The notes under the pieces are model-generated. The model saw only the letters and a program-made list of their open reading frames with translations, made no database searches and had not been told where the DNA came from. Of a stretch of DNA of 64,000 nucleotides, positions 13,274 to 24,100 are shown in pieces. This stretch comes from Drosophila persimilis. Its lineage: Eukaryota; Arthropoda; Insecta; Diptera; Drosophilidae. The stretch lies in assembly GCF_003286085.1 (NCBI RefSeq), contig NW_020825298.1, forward strand, positions 10,664,001 to 10,728,000, given 5' to 3'. Made by a program: the position numbers and the translations under genes. The stretch's first letter is position 1, and each line of letters starts with the position of its first letter.

Positions 13274-13366
13274 GTCCTGCCGATCCGACACGCCTGCTCA
13301 ACGCGGCCAAGAGCACGGAACTCTTCGGAACAGTGACCATGCTCAGTGGCAGCATTGTGCCAATTG
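13274..13366 (+). CDS. SCAPER: SCAPER-like protein, internal coding exon (fourth from the end)
   Basis: A 93-base exon that keeps phase 1 on both sides, so it could be skipped without a frameshift. It encodes GPADPTRLLNAAKSTELFG followed by a hydrophobic TVTMLSGSIVPIG segment. The DPT...TEL pattern followed by a small hydrophobic helix is the part I most associate with the SCAPER C-terminal region. It ends at the donor GTAAGA. No catalytic motif is visible, as expected for a helical scaffold. Confidence 0.62.
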
Positions 13367-13658
13367 GTAAGATGGTGCAACCCTACCAAACAGTAGCTGT
13401 GTATATCCCAAACGGAAGGGCTCTCTGGAAAGTGCTAATTACATTTCAATGCACTTTACACGGACACAACGTCCCACGCAACGTGATTTCCAGGCCAGAG
13501 CGGAAATTAGTTTTGATTTTCTTCCAGTTGCTCAGAAACTCGAATGTTTTATGAGGGAATATCCGCTATCTCTGCTCATCCGTCGCCCAACCACTTTTCT
13601 TTTACAATCTTTTATCCGTTTTTCAATTTTTTGTTGTTGTATTTTCCCATTTTTGCAG
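13367..13658 (+). other. 292-base intron
   Basis: Donor GTAAGA. The acceptor TTTTTGCAG is preceded by a long T-rich tract. It sits in a glycine codon, phase 1. No internal feature stands out. Confidence 0.8.
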
Positions 13659-13750
13659 GTGATTGCATTCCACAGCGCACGACCGCCCTGGCGGCAGCTA
13701 CGTTTAATCTTTACGTGTCCCTGGCCGCACTGGATGTGAACACTTTTCAG
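13659..13750 (+). CDS. SCAPER: SCAPER-like protein, internal coding exon (third from the end)
   Basis: A 92-base exon entering in phase 1 and leaving in phase 0 (TTT CAG before GTGAGT). It encodes GDCIPQRTTALAAATFNLY and then VSLAALDVNTFQ. The alanine-rich helix followed by ALDVNTFQ corresponds to the LDL-x-x-LQ type segment I recall in SCAPER relatives, just before their EG-containing block. The next exon is 3.25 kb away but joins in frame. Confidence 0.62.
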
Positions 13751-16109
13751 GTGAGTCGAGAGTTTACCTTTCCACCCGGCCAGCATCGGTGCTGGAGCTG
13801 GAGTTGGAGTCGGAGTCGGAGGACTTTGAACGGCAAATGTCGAACTACGACGGAGTACGACGCGTCGTACGTCGTCGTTTAAACAAATCAAAAAGTCAGT
13901 CAGCCCTTAACCCAAAGCGGCCCTGCCCTGCCGCACAGTGGTTTGACAGCAGTAGAACATGGATGTGGATACGACTCTTAGAGAGGAAGATTAGGGTTGC
14001 GAGAGGGAGATTTACATATAATTTAATGTTTAGAATTTAGGAGTTACTATCGGTTTCCCTAAAACCATTTTGAAAAGATGAAATTATATTCGAGGAATAA
14101 TTTGAGTGGTTCATAATTCTTCCTCAATACAAACTCGATATAGGACATACACTTCTCTTAAATACAAAACGTATAAGCCATGAAATATTACAAAATTGTA
14201 ACAAAATTCAGTCAGTGTTCCTACAAGCAACTTAGATCGATCTTAAAAGGGTTCCTTTTAATGCTTTTCTATTGACAGATTGCTATTTTTATGGTTTCCC
14301 ATAGACATATTTCCTAGATTGACATCAGATCCATCTCGTTTAGCGTTCCTGCTCACAGCTAGATCCTTCTGCTTCTGCAAAATATCCTCCCTGCCTTCTT
14401 TGCTGTCCCCCTGCTGCAGTCTACAATCTTTGATGGACCTTTTTGTGTGGACATTTCTGGCCATTCCCGAACCACTGTGCCCGCTGTCTGTGCCTTGTGT
14501 CTTTCCTGCTCGAGCAGCGAAGCGCAGCGAAAATTTCATTAGAATTTTTCCTTTTTGGTTTTGTTTTTTCTGCTGTTGGAGCTGTTGTTGTTGTTGTTGT
14601 TGGGGCGGCGTTGTGTGTGCGTTTTGGCATTTCTTTGCTTTGCACTTGTAAACTTTGTCGAACGTGAAATCGCCCGTCGAAAATTGAGAAACCCCAAGAA
14701 CAAAAGTTAGTGCAGACGTTTAAAACTTTTCGCAAATGCTGCTGCTGCGGCCTGCAATTTGCTAGGAAATTTCAGCAGTCTGATTTGCATATTGCCAAAT
14801 GTCGTGACAGCCACGAGAATAGTATATTTTGTGTGGGGTAAGAGACACAGAGGAACAGATACAGATACAGATACGGATACAGATACATATACGCATCAGG
14901 CAGAGTGACATTTGCTTAACAGACAACACAGCGCCAAATGACAAACAGAACACGAGGCAAACGCCATTGAACCGCGATGACATTTGGCTCTGGTACCTGT
15001 GTGAAAAGTCATGGGGAATAGTGGAAGAGGCGGCGCTACTCTACATGGGGCCATGATAAAATAGAAGATGGGTGGCAGTACGCAAATATTTTGACACTTT
15101 ACTTTGGGCAAATGTCAGTCACAGCCACAGCTGCTGCTGCTCCTGTGCCACCGATTGCCGAGTGTCGTCTTGGCCCCATTCCTCCTGAAATATTTATGGC
15201 TGGCAGGAGCTGCTGAAGAGTCTGCCTGATTTGTCCTGGCAGCCAAAAACCGCGCAAATGAAACGGAATATCGAAGTGGAGAGCCATCGAGAATCTCTCA
15301 GACAAACCATGGCATCGCATCGCTTCCATCCATCTGTCATCTGCATTTCATTTCCTGTGTTGTGCCTGTGTGTGTGTGTGTGTTTGTTGCACGTGTCAAT
15401 ATTTAGCCGTGCAGCCTGCCCAAGTCTACGCACTTGACAAACTAATTTGTTAGACAAACTTTGCCGCAAACCCGGGCTCTGCACGAGCATCTCTCTCCAC
15501 CGTCATCCCATCCCGAATTGCATCTGGGATTAGTGGGTTGAACAGTTCTATTTGTTTTAAATTACCACAAAAATAGATAAAGGTTTTCTTCCAACAAACG
15601 AGGGGAGTTTGTTTTTTAGCTCTGCTGCTGGCACAACTTTTGGCAAATAATTTGATTCGGTTTTAATCAGCAAACTCAATTTTCGAGTGCCGCTGCTCTT
15701 CGCTGGGCCGCCGCTGCTTGTTTTTGCGTAAATATTGACTTTGTAAAATGAAATTTTCAAGTTTAACCCAAGCCAATGCCAGGCCACGCAATTTTCATTG
15801 CTTTCTGATGACCCTCACTTGTTGAAAGTTCAAGGGTATGTTGGGTTGGCTGAGGCGTATGAGACAGGCGGAAAAATGCGGCGCAACGAGGGGGCTTTAA
15901 TCTTTAAACTATAGTAGAACTATTTGGTATAGTTGGAAGTCCTAGATTTGGAGAGCTTCTAATGCTAGAGAAGCCCCTGACTTCATAAATTCAAGCAATA
16001 ATCGGAAGGGAACTAAGGGATGGATACATTAGCCTAGAGTTCCGATAAAACATATCCGATAATGTTTTAGATGAACACCCTTAAAGATGCAGAACTCTTT
16101 TAAGATATA

Positions 16110-16257
16110 CAGTCCAACTTCCATATAGCGAGTCTCAAAGGGGGTTCGTTTTACGTAAAATTCGTATTATAGAATTAATTTTTGCAGAATATAGCATTGC
16201 AGTGTTCAGGAAAGTAGCTCGTTATATAGAAAACTTCGTTGTAAGGAAGTTCGTAAT
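16110..16257. mobile_element. Remnant of a small pogo/Tigger-like (Tc1/mariner superfamily) element
   Basis: The left end is TA followed by CAGTCCAACTTCCATATAGCGA. The CAGT start, the TA target site and the TATARCGA sequence are typical of pogo/Tigger-type termini. On the opposite strand at the right side, AACTTCCTTACAACGAAGTT mirrors the inner part of the left end. The outermost right bases are diverged and no right-hand TA is left. At about 148 bases it has no room for a transposase, so it is a decayed non-autonomous (MITE-like) copy. Confidence 0.5.
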
Positions 16258-16609
16258 GAAAAATAAAGTTATTGTCTTCCGATCCATAGAAAATCATTCC
16301 AATTTGAGTATTATTCAAACCAAAATAGTGCCATAATCTTTCTTTTGAGAGAGATTCCAGGGTAATTGAAAGCTAATTTCCTTTTAGCCATACAAAAACC
16401 ATATTTCTAATGGATATCCCATAGTCGTTTACACTCTTACTGGTACTGATTTTTTTTGGGTTTTGCTGCTGGCCGGCTTGAAAATCCTTGCTCGCTCATA
16501 TCCTGCCAGAACTGGCGTTGTTCTAGCCAGCCAGGCATGTCAATTGTTTGGCTAAATATTTGCTTAGTGCTCGTACAAGTTGCCAGTTTCAGTTGTTGAA
16601 TTGAGTTGA

Positions 16610-16676
16610 GTTTTGGTTCGGGCTTGGGCTTGGGTTTGGGTTTGGTTTTGGGATTGGGTTTTGGGATTGGTTTGGC
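16610..16676 (+). repeat. TTGGG/TTTGGG-rich low-complexity block
   Basis: Degenerate GGTTTGG and GGGTTT units over about 65 bases. The pattern superficially recalls telomeric repeats of other phyla. Flies do not use such telomeres, so this is simply a purine/T microsatellite. An AAACCC array of similar type is at 29484. Confidence 0.7.
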
Positions 16677-17000
16677 CTGGTCGGGCAGGGCAAACAAATT
16701 AGAAGCGTCCTCTCGCTGTCCTCTCATTCCTTTATGCAAATAAATGTATACTCGTATATGGCTATAAACCATCGAGTGAATAGTCGGACAGAAGTCGAAA
16801 CGGACGTGCTGGCCCCTTCATATCCTGCCCTAAACAAGTGCCACTCTTTGATATTTGCTTTGACTTAATTAAAACATTTGCACAGTGATTTTTTTTTTTT
16901 TTTGTGCCATCGTTATCCTCCCTTCAATTGTGTTGCCAATTAAATGTGTTTTTCTTTTCTTTTTCCTTTTGTGTGCTGTGTACTGTGTGCTGTCCCACAG

Positions 17001-17327
17001 GAGGCTCTGTCGGTGGAGGGTCCTTTGTCGCTGAAGCTGCTGGATGTGATGATGATAATATTGGACAATTGTGTGACAAACACCCCATGGATTAAGACCA
17101 GTGAGCGGACAACAATGCTAATTGATTTGATTGCCGCGCTGGCCTTCTTCGCACTGAACAACCGTCGGCATCAGGAGCTCTTGATATCCGAGCCATATGC
17201 GGCGATCTTCAAGAATCTCAGCAAACTCTCCACGCAGTTCAATCCAGTGATCTATCCATTTTTGGTCACCGCAAGCTTCAATTATACGGCAGCCCGAGAG
17301 CTCATTGGCAAACATTTCGACTTGCAA
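17001..17327 (+). CDS. SCAPER: SCAPER-like protein, largest C-terminal coding exon (second from the end)
   Basis: A 109-codon exon, phase 0 on both sides. It opens with EALSVEGPLSLKLLDVMMII and includes a run of amphipathic helices. It carries the block FFALNNRRHQELLISEPYAAI and then FNPVIYPFLVTASFNYTAAREL. This order (EG-containing start, a YF/FFAxNN-HQxLI core, then a P-x-L-T-A-x-x-x-N block) parallels the armadillo-like C-terminal part of SCAPER proteins. The exon is free of stops, with balanced codon use, and is flanked by consensus splice sites. A helical repeat protein of another family cannot be excluded from this fragment alone. Confidence 0.65.
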
Positions 17328-17382
17328 GTAAGTTATTCGAACTACTCCTTTGATCTTTACTATAGGGGCTTTATCTTTGCAG
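17328..17382 (+). other. 55-base intron
   Basis: Donor GTAAGT and acceptor ATCTTTGCAG, phase 0. It is one of the shortest possible functional fly introns and is good evidence that the flanking exons are real. Confidence 0.88.
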
Positions 17383-17499
17383 TTCCTCGATGAGTACAGC
17401 CGGTCGGATGTGGCCCAGCGCAATCGCTTGATCAAGCTCATCAACAGTCGGAACAAAGACAAAGTCAATCCGCCACAACTGCCGTTCAAAGGAGGTTAA
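17383..17499 (+). CDS. SCAPER: SCAPER-like protein, terminal coding exon with stop
   Basis: Encodes the last 38 residues and a TAA stop at 17497-17499. It begins FLDEYSRSDVAQRNRLIKLI and ends in a basic, Pro-containing tail (PPQLPFKGG). The basic tail has no motif that I recognise. Downstream DNA switches immediately to AT-rich, UTR-like sequence, which supports this as the true end of the reading frame. Confidence 0.65.
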   Translation, partial: FLDEYSRSDVAQRNRLIKLINSRNKDKVNPPQLPFKGG

Positions 17500-17785
17500 G
17501 TCTGTGCCCTCTCTCACTACACATCCTATATATATCTATATATATATATAGACTATCCTTAAACACGAACACTACTCATTCTCAAGCATTGCCCAAGGGA
17601 GCAACGTGATATAATTTTCATAGAAAATTAGAAAAAAAAAAGCAAGCGCTGAGCAAACAACTCGAAACATTCGCAAAGAGATGAACAAACGAAGGGGAAA
17701 CACAAGGAATACTTAATAATTGAGATCACAAAATATTCTAAATATAATTAATGTAATCTTAAAGGATAACTTAAACTAAACTACT

Positions 17786-17791
17786 AATAAA
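17786..17791 (+). terminator. Candidate proximal poly(A) signal AATAAA
   Basis: Canonical hexamer 287 bases after the stop codon, in an AT-rich stretch. Only a weak G/T-rich element follows it. Confidence 0.45.
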
Positions 17792-18099
17792 ACACTCATC
17801 TCACACTCATACATTCGCATACACATTCACATATAGCCCATATATATATTTATGAAATACTCATTGTAGTCTGTAGGACGTGCCCTGCAAAGTATTAACA
17901 CTCTCACCACCACCTGCATCGTCTGCACCAGAACCACACGACAAACAATCTTCCAAAATTCTCGGTTATCAAAAGAACTCTCTCACACACACACACACAC
18001 ACACACGCATGAAATGGCAGGAATTACGACAACCTATTGTATTTTTTATAGACGTCAACATTTTGTGGCTGAAACAATTATCATAAATCATATAAATGA

Positions 18100-18105
18100 A
18101 ATAAA
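18100..18105 (+). terminator. Candidate distal poly(A) signal AATAAA
   Basis: Canonical hexamer about 600 bases after the stop. It is followed within 30-50 bases by a TTTGTTGAG...GGGGTTTTC stretch that would suit the downstream G/T-rich element. I consider it slightly better than the proximal signal. Confidence 0.45.
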
Positions 18106-18130
18106 CAAGTGCAAAAATGCAATGAAAATT

Positions 18131-21100
18131 TGTTGAGAAGAATTGGGGTTTTCTAGGGAGGTTTTTGGGTTCCAAGAAGATGACTTCTACAGGGACTAAA
18201 AGGGGTAAGGCAGTTCAAAGGCTTCTTCCCATCACAAAACGTGACGCAAAAGCCGTTCTTTAAAGGACAAAGCCCTAAGAGCCAGGTCGCTAATAGACTG
18301 GAGTGTAACAGGACACTGGACCAAGCACCCTTTGGTAGCAAGGGATTAATGGGATTGATTTCTGTTTAATGAATGGTGGTATATATACCGAACCATCCTT
18401 GAGGAGGTCGCACCAGCGAAATGTAGGTAGAAGCAATACCCGGAGGCTGCTCCCCATAGATATTTCTAAACACTAGACGTAATAGCCTTTCTTGTGGTAT
18501 ATCTACATAGTTCTAAGGCACACTATATATACTGCCTCTCAGCCTCCTCCAGTAAATGTCCCCTCTCTGCCACCTCTTATACACTTAATTGTCTTCCATC
18601 GGCACTTAGGCATTCCATAATTCAGATAAATAACATGTAATATATTATAATCACTGAGAAAAAGCCCAGTTCCAGTTCCAGTTCCACCTTTCAGAGAAAA
18701 ACTCTTACGTTTGAAGTGCTGCAAACAATGGAGAGCAGACACGGGGAGACACGGAGACCTGGCAATTTCTTTGCCTTCCGCCCAACCAAAACTCAAATTA
18801 AAAACGACAAAAATAATGTGCCTTAATCATTTGTGGGCGTGTTCCAGTGGGCGGGAAAACAAAAGCAAAACTCATCAGTGACGGCTTCGTCGAGACAGAG
18901 ACATCGCCGAGCCGAGCGTCTTTTGTCCTGCCCCCGGGAGCAGTGGACGTGGGCGTGGACCTGGGCATGTGTCGGGCTGTCCATTGTCTCGATTGTACTC
19001 GTCGCTGCACCTAGCCTCAGTATTATGTATGTCACACGATGTGGCACAGACGGAGAGGCAGCAGCAGCCACGACGACATCTAATTTCTTTGGACATTGTA
19101 CGTGTGGGTTTTTTAATGCTGCCATATGCACAACCCCTGGCCTGGACGAAGAGGGTTTCGTTTCTCGCCAAATTGAAAGAACTCGAACAACGACAACATG
19201 GATAATAATAATAAAAGGCCTCAAGACTCCTTCTCTCGCCGGCGACTGATTGAAGTCACTCAACTTGAAATAAAATGCGACAGCGTTGAACAGTTGCACA
19301 ATCAAATGGGGACAATATGCAAGGGATATCCTGGAATATCCCAAATGAAAGAAAAAACAGGAAGGTAGACGCGACATTTGAGGTGGAATGTGCCGAGGCA
19401 ACTGAATGAAGAAGGAAGCTGTGAGTTTATGTAATTTTTGAAGAAAGTATAGTTCGAAAATAAAGACATAGTTCCATAAAGTATTGGTTTGTATAATTTG
19501 TACAATTTATCTACTAGAAAAAGATTTCTTTTGGTTTCTTTTCCTTTCCAGGGTATACTCCATTCCCACATCCCTTTGTCGCTCAACATCTCCTGTTTTG
19601 TATTGTTTTGTTAAACATTATTTTTAATTTGAAGCCCGGAAAAGCAATGAACAAATTGGTGTTAGCAGAAGCCAAGTGCTTGAGCACAAAGAATAGGACA
19701 TTTTTCGGTGTGCGGGGGAGCACGAGCAGGAAGGGGACGGAAAAAGGAAGTGGAGTGGGGGATACTTGCCGCAAATGAAAGTGCGTCAATCAACCCTTCC
19801 AGTGACTGTCCACAAAAAAGTCATAATTGCCATGTAGATGCGAGTCCCGTCCACTCCACTAATTGCCGGACAGCCATCGAGCAAGTGACTAAGCAGACGA
19901 CATCGTTGAACGGCTATGTCAATATATCACAAAATACCAATTTTACCTTCTCAATCAAAATTATGACAAAGCAACAAAAGCAACAGCAAGCTGCAACCCC
20001 CGAGGGAGGTGCGTTTTGTGTAGATTAGTTTAGCATAGTCTCTCAAATAAGTATGCCCACAGCAGGGCAATTAAAATGAAAAAGTGTTGGGGCACAGAGC
20101 ATTGCGTGCAATGAACGCATAAGGTTCAGGAAGAACTACGGCCCGGCGGGGAGGGGGGATCAGAAGGCGGACAGGCTCTGTTGTTGTGGGGTTGGGTATC
20201 CTTGTGGGCAGCTTTAAGGCTCAACAAGAAGGGACTGATAGTTCGATAGCTGAAGTTTGGGATACCCTATGGAGAGGCATTAGAGGAGATAACTTTGCAC
20301 AGCTGTAGATATAAGACTCCAAACTGTGGAGTGTGGGTTGCATTCACTTCAAAAACAGGCCAATAGAAATGTTTTCTGCCAAAGCACACGTGCCTTGACA
20401 CCCAGATACTGCGGTAATCCAAAGATTGAGGCCACTCGAACGGGGTTTGTCTAAAAACCAAATAGTATATCGACTCTGCTGTGGATTTCGATCTCTGCAA
20501 TCCACCTCTAAATACACTATCCTGCCCTGAACACCACCTTCTCTGCTTGGCAAACACTTGAGCATAATCATAATACCCATTTTCGAGAGCATAAAAAAGT
20601 TAATTGCAACTTAAAGAGGAGCAGAAAGCCAAACTGATTTCAAGGTGCGGTCCTCGACAAACAAATTTTTCGGCGACCACACAAAATGTTGACCCAAAGC
20701 AGGGCTCGAGCACCCACAGAGAGACCCACGGACGTTCGAAAGGCAACAAAAAAAAAAAAACAAAAAAAAAAGGGAAAGTTGACGCTCCTGACTGTCCAGT
20801 TTTTTTGTTGTGTCTCTTTTTGGGCGCTTCGACTTCCGGCCAGGATACGCTCCTAATTTGTTTACAAGCGCTCCGGCGTTCGACGGCGCTCGACGGCGTT
20901 CGGCGTTTGCTCCTCGGTGTTGGAAACGATGACGTGCCGCATGGACATTATGCACGATGCAGGGCGTACGATAAGGCCGGGCCGCCAGCTGGACATGGGA
21001 ATCGGGAGCCGCGTGATGGGGGGGTGGGGGGGTGGTTGACTTACCGACTTTTTCTGCCAGGGACTGGATATGATGTGAGCAACAATGGCATTGCGTGATG

Positions 21101-24100
21101 ACCTTATGATGACACCCAGCTGATTATAAAGAAATATCCTGATGCCCAGTGTGGTGGCGTGTTCGACTCAAATTCAGCGGAAATGTTTGCAAGCAACGGT
21201 AAATTATGTAACACACGCAGGACGAGGCAGGACGAGGCACAACGCTGGACGATGGACGGTGGACGGTGGCCGAGGGTTGTGGCAGCATTCTCATTGAAAA
21301 TCAGCGGAGCGCAGTTGCTAAGCCCCTTGTCCCACGTCCATGTCTCATGGCCAAATGTCCTTAAGCGGCTTTGGGCCGAATGCTCATTTGCACGTAAGTC
21401 GAGAGAGACTCAAACAGGACTCGGACTCGGACTCGGTCTTGGTCTCGCATCCCATAGGCAGCGAAGCGTCAAGGCTTATGGCCCAAGCCTGTGACTGTGA
21501 ATGGGAAGGGAACTGGAACTGTGACTGTGACTATCCACACTCGTACATTCATGTGTTTGTACATATATTTATGGGTGTTTGTTGGTTCTCTGTGTGCAAC
21601 TATTTGTCCCCGAACCGAACCGAGCCGAACAATTTCTCGGAGCTTTGCTTTCAGCTGCAAATTTATGACCACATAAATAACATAACAGAAAAACCAGTGG
21701 CAGACAGGGCCGCCAGAAAGAGTGCGGCACAGAGTGGGCGAGGGGGCAGGCGGTTGGAGCAGGGAAACCCGAAAAACCCCCAAGAGCAACGAGACCAGAT
21801 AAAACACGGAGATAAACCTGGAAAATACTCTGGAAAAAGCACGGTATTTGGTGGAGGACGGACAACGGAGGTACGGTTTGGTCATGGCTCTGAAGTGTTT
21901 CGGAAAACGGATTTGTGAACGTATATAGACTTTATATTATGCAGAGATTGTTGGATAACTTTGAGTACACTATGTATATAATGTTAAGGGTTACAAATAG
22001 TCCGAGTTCTTAAGAGCCTCTTAAACCAGCAGCAATTTTCGACATCAGGATACTACTTTTGTACTATCAAATAGTCTTTAAAAAAGAGATCTTCAAATAG
22101 ATTGGACTTGCTAACAGTTCCTCTGCATTCTCTTAATTTTAAACTTACATACGGTAAATATTTGCTGAATTTTTAGAGGACATTAACCCTTTTTCAAGAT
22201 ATTAAGGCGAATAAATGCATATACCCTTTAGGAAAAATTCTCAAAAAAGCAGCAAAACTGCAAAGAGAGTCGTCAAAACCTCCACAGTTTGTAATATCAG
22301 CTATCAAGGCCATTTACCATACAATATACCCCGAAATATACTTTAATTTTATAGCATTGAAATCACATAAGAATTATAATCCTTAACAGACCAGAAATAC
22401 AGTACTCCCAGTTGGTCTTTATCCCTTAATTGAGGGGACACAATATCGCTAAATAGGGAATTTGGAACCTTAAAGCCGCTGATAGAAAATGCTCTTAATT
22501 ATTATACAAAGAAAATGCTGAACTTGCTACAAAAAAATGCTATAATCTAGGAACGAATCCATCACCTCTTTTCCTTAAGAACCAGTACTAATATAAATCC
22601 TTAAAAAACCCCTAGAACCTATATAAACAGCAGTTCCATCATACCCCGTCGACGCTGTCACTCAAGAGCCTCTAGGGTATGGTGAAAAAACCTGCTGCTA
22701 GCATTCATTCATTTCGTATGCATATTTATAGCTTAAATAAATAACAAATAATATGGCTATAAATTTTGCCACTCTCTTTTGTTTTAATAACTAGCCAGAG
22801 CAGGGCAGGGCAGAGCAGAGACAGATACTCGTAACAGCAACTGCAACAGAAGGAAGCCCAGATACGCAATTGTCCCCCCGTCTACAATATATCTACATAT
22901 TTATCCATATGTACATAGTATAGCCATAGAACGTACGTGTATAGTTCAATTCGATAAACATTAAATATGCATAAATAAATATCAACTCGACAAATGAACA
23001 GCGAAAATGTTTGTTTGATGCCAAAATGCCACACAGCCAAAAACTAGTTTGAGGTCATGATGGGGGGCCCGGGGTCTGTTGGGACTGTGGGGGGACTCTG
23101 GGGGAAAAATCATGACAGTTTTCTGGGCATAAATCAATGCCATGTGCCATGTGGCTAGGTATCTGCTGCCTCCGGCGCTGCCGTTGCTGCTGCTGTCTCG
23201 ATAAGGCCCCTAGAGGCGATAACAACAATTTGTTGTAACTAAATTGTTATCAGCTCATTCTCGTGCAGTTTTTTTTTGTTTTGTGGAATTTCCTGCGAGA
23301 GAAAAAGATAAATTAAAACCATGTAAGTGGTTAATTAAACGCGTTTTACCCGCACTCACGAATTATAGCATATGTTGCGGGGCGCATCCGATAAGATAGA
23401 AACAGATACAAATTCCAGTTCGAGTGGCAGGCATTTGGGGCGACACTCACAAAGTGCAACATAAACAGGAAAATCTGCTTTGGTTGGCCAACACTATGGA
23501 TAGCGGAATCAAGGCTAAATCTAGGGAAATGTTCTCATAGGAAGATCATATCAGAAACCTCACTATTCCCGTAAGGTCTATTCTATGAGCTGCTGGATAG
23601 CATAATAAAATACTCACAGGGTACGAAAGGGGACACTGAAAAGTGGGGTTTCTTTTGGATCCCACATTACAAATATTTTCTGAAAATAAAAGAAAAGTAA
23701 AAAGGATTCTGAAAACCATTTCAATTTGTTTGGATCATATTTCTCGTGATATAAAATATGCATATAACATTTTCAAAGATTTATTAAAACCACGAACATT
23801 TATGTGTTCTGTGATCTCCGCAGGATTGTAATACCTTTCTCCGAGTGCACAAACGAGGCACCAAGACAACATTTTTATTATGTTTTCTTTTTATTATTTC
23901 CTGGCAAGAGCTCCAGGCAAAAGCGTTGACAGCTTTTTGTGGAAATTGCAAAATGCTCGGCAATTGCCTGAAGATGAGATGCGATTCCAAATGCCATATC
24001 CTGTAGTGGGAGTGGAGGGGGCTGGGAATGTTGTAAGGCATTCAATTTTCATCATATCCTCATCTGTGTGTGCCGGCTTTCTGGTGCCCCTCGTTTCTCG

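Larger units (their letters stand above)
13751..17000 (+). other. 3.25 kb intron of the SCAPER-like gene
   Basis: Bounded by GTGAGT at the left and a TGTCCCACAG acceptor at the right, and joining in phase 0. Inside are a GGAGTC/GGAGTT run near 13800, a (GTT)n tract near 14587, a CAGATA repeat near 14860, a TTTGGG-rich block at 16610-16676, a 17-T run near 16890, and AT-rich islands at 14040-14270 and 15900-16440. The second island contains a pogo-like transposon remnant. I see no nested coding exon. Confidence 0.8.
17500..18130 (+). other. 3' UTR of the SCAPER-like gene
   Basis: AT-rich sequence with TATATA repeats, an A-run and a (CA)n microsatellite at 17983-18006. Two AATAAA signals are present, at 17786-17791 and 18100-18105. 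The second is followed by a T/G-rich stretch typical of cleavage sites. Either or both could be used, giving short and long 3' UTRs. Confidence 0.6.

Noticed and set aside
18831..19401. Overlapping 138- and 192-codon frames on opposite strands
   Set aside because: Open simultaneously in GC-rich DNA with no family resemblance. Mutually overlapping frames of this kind are expected by chance.
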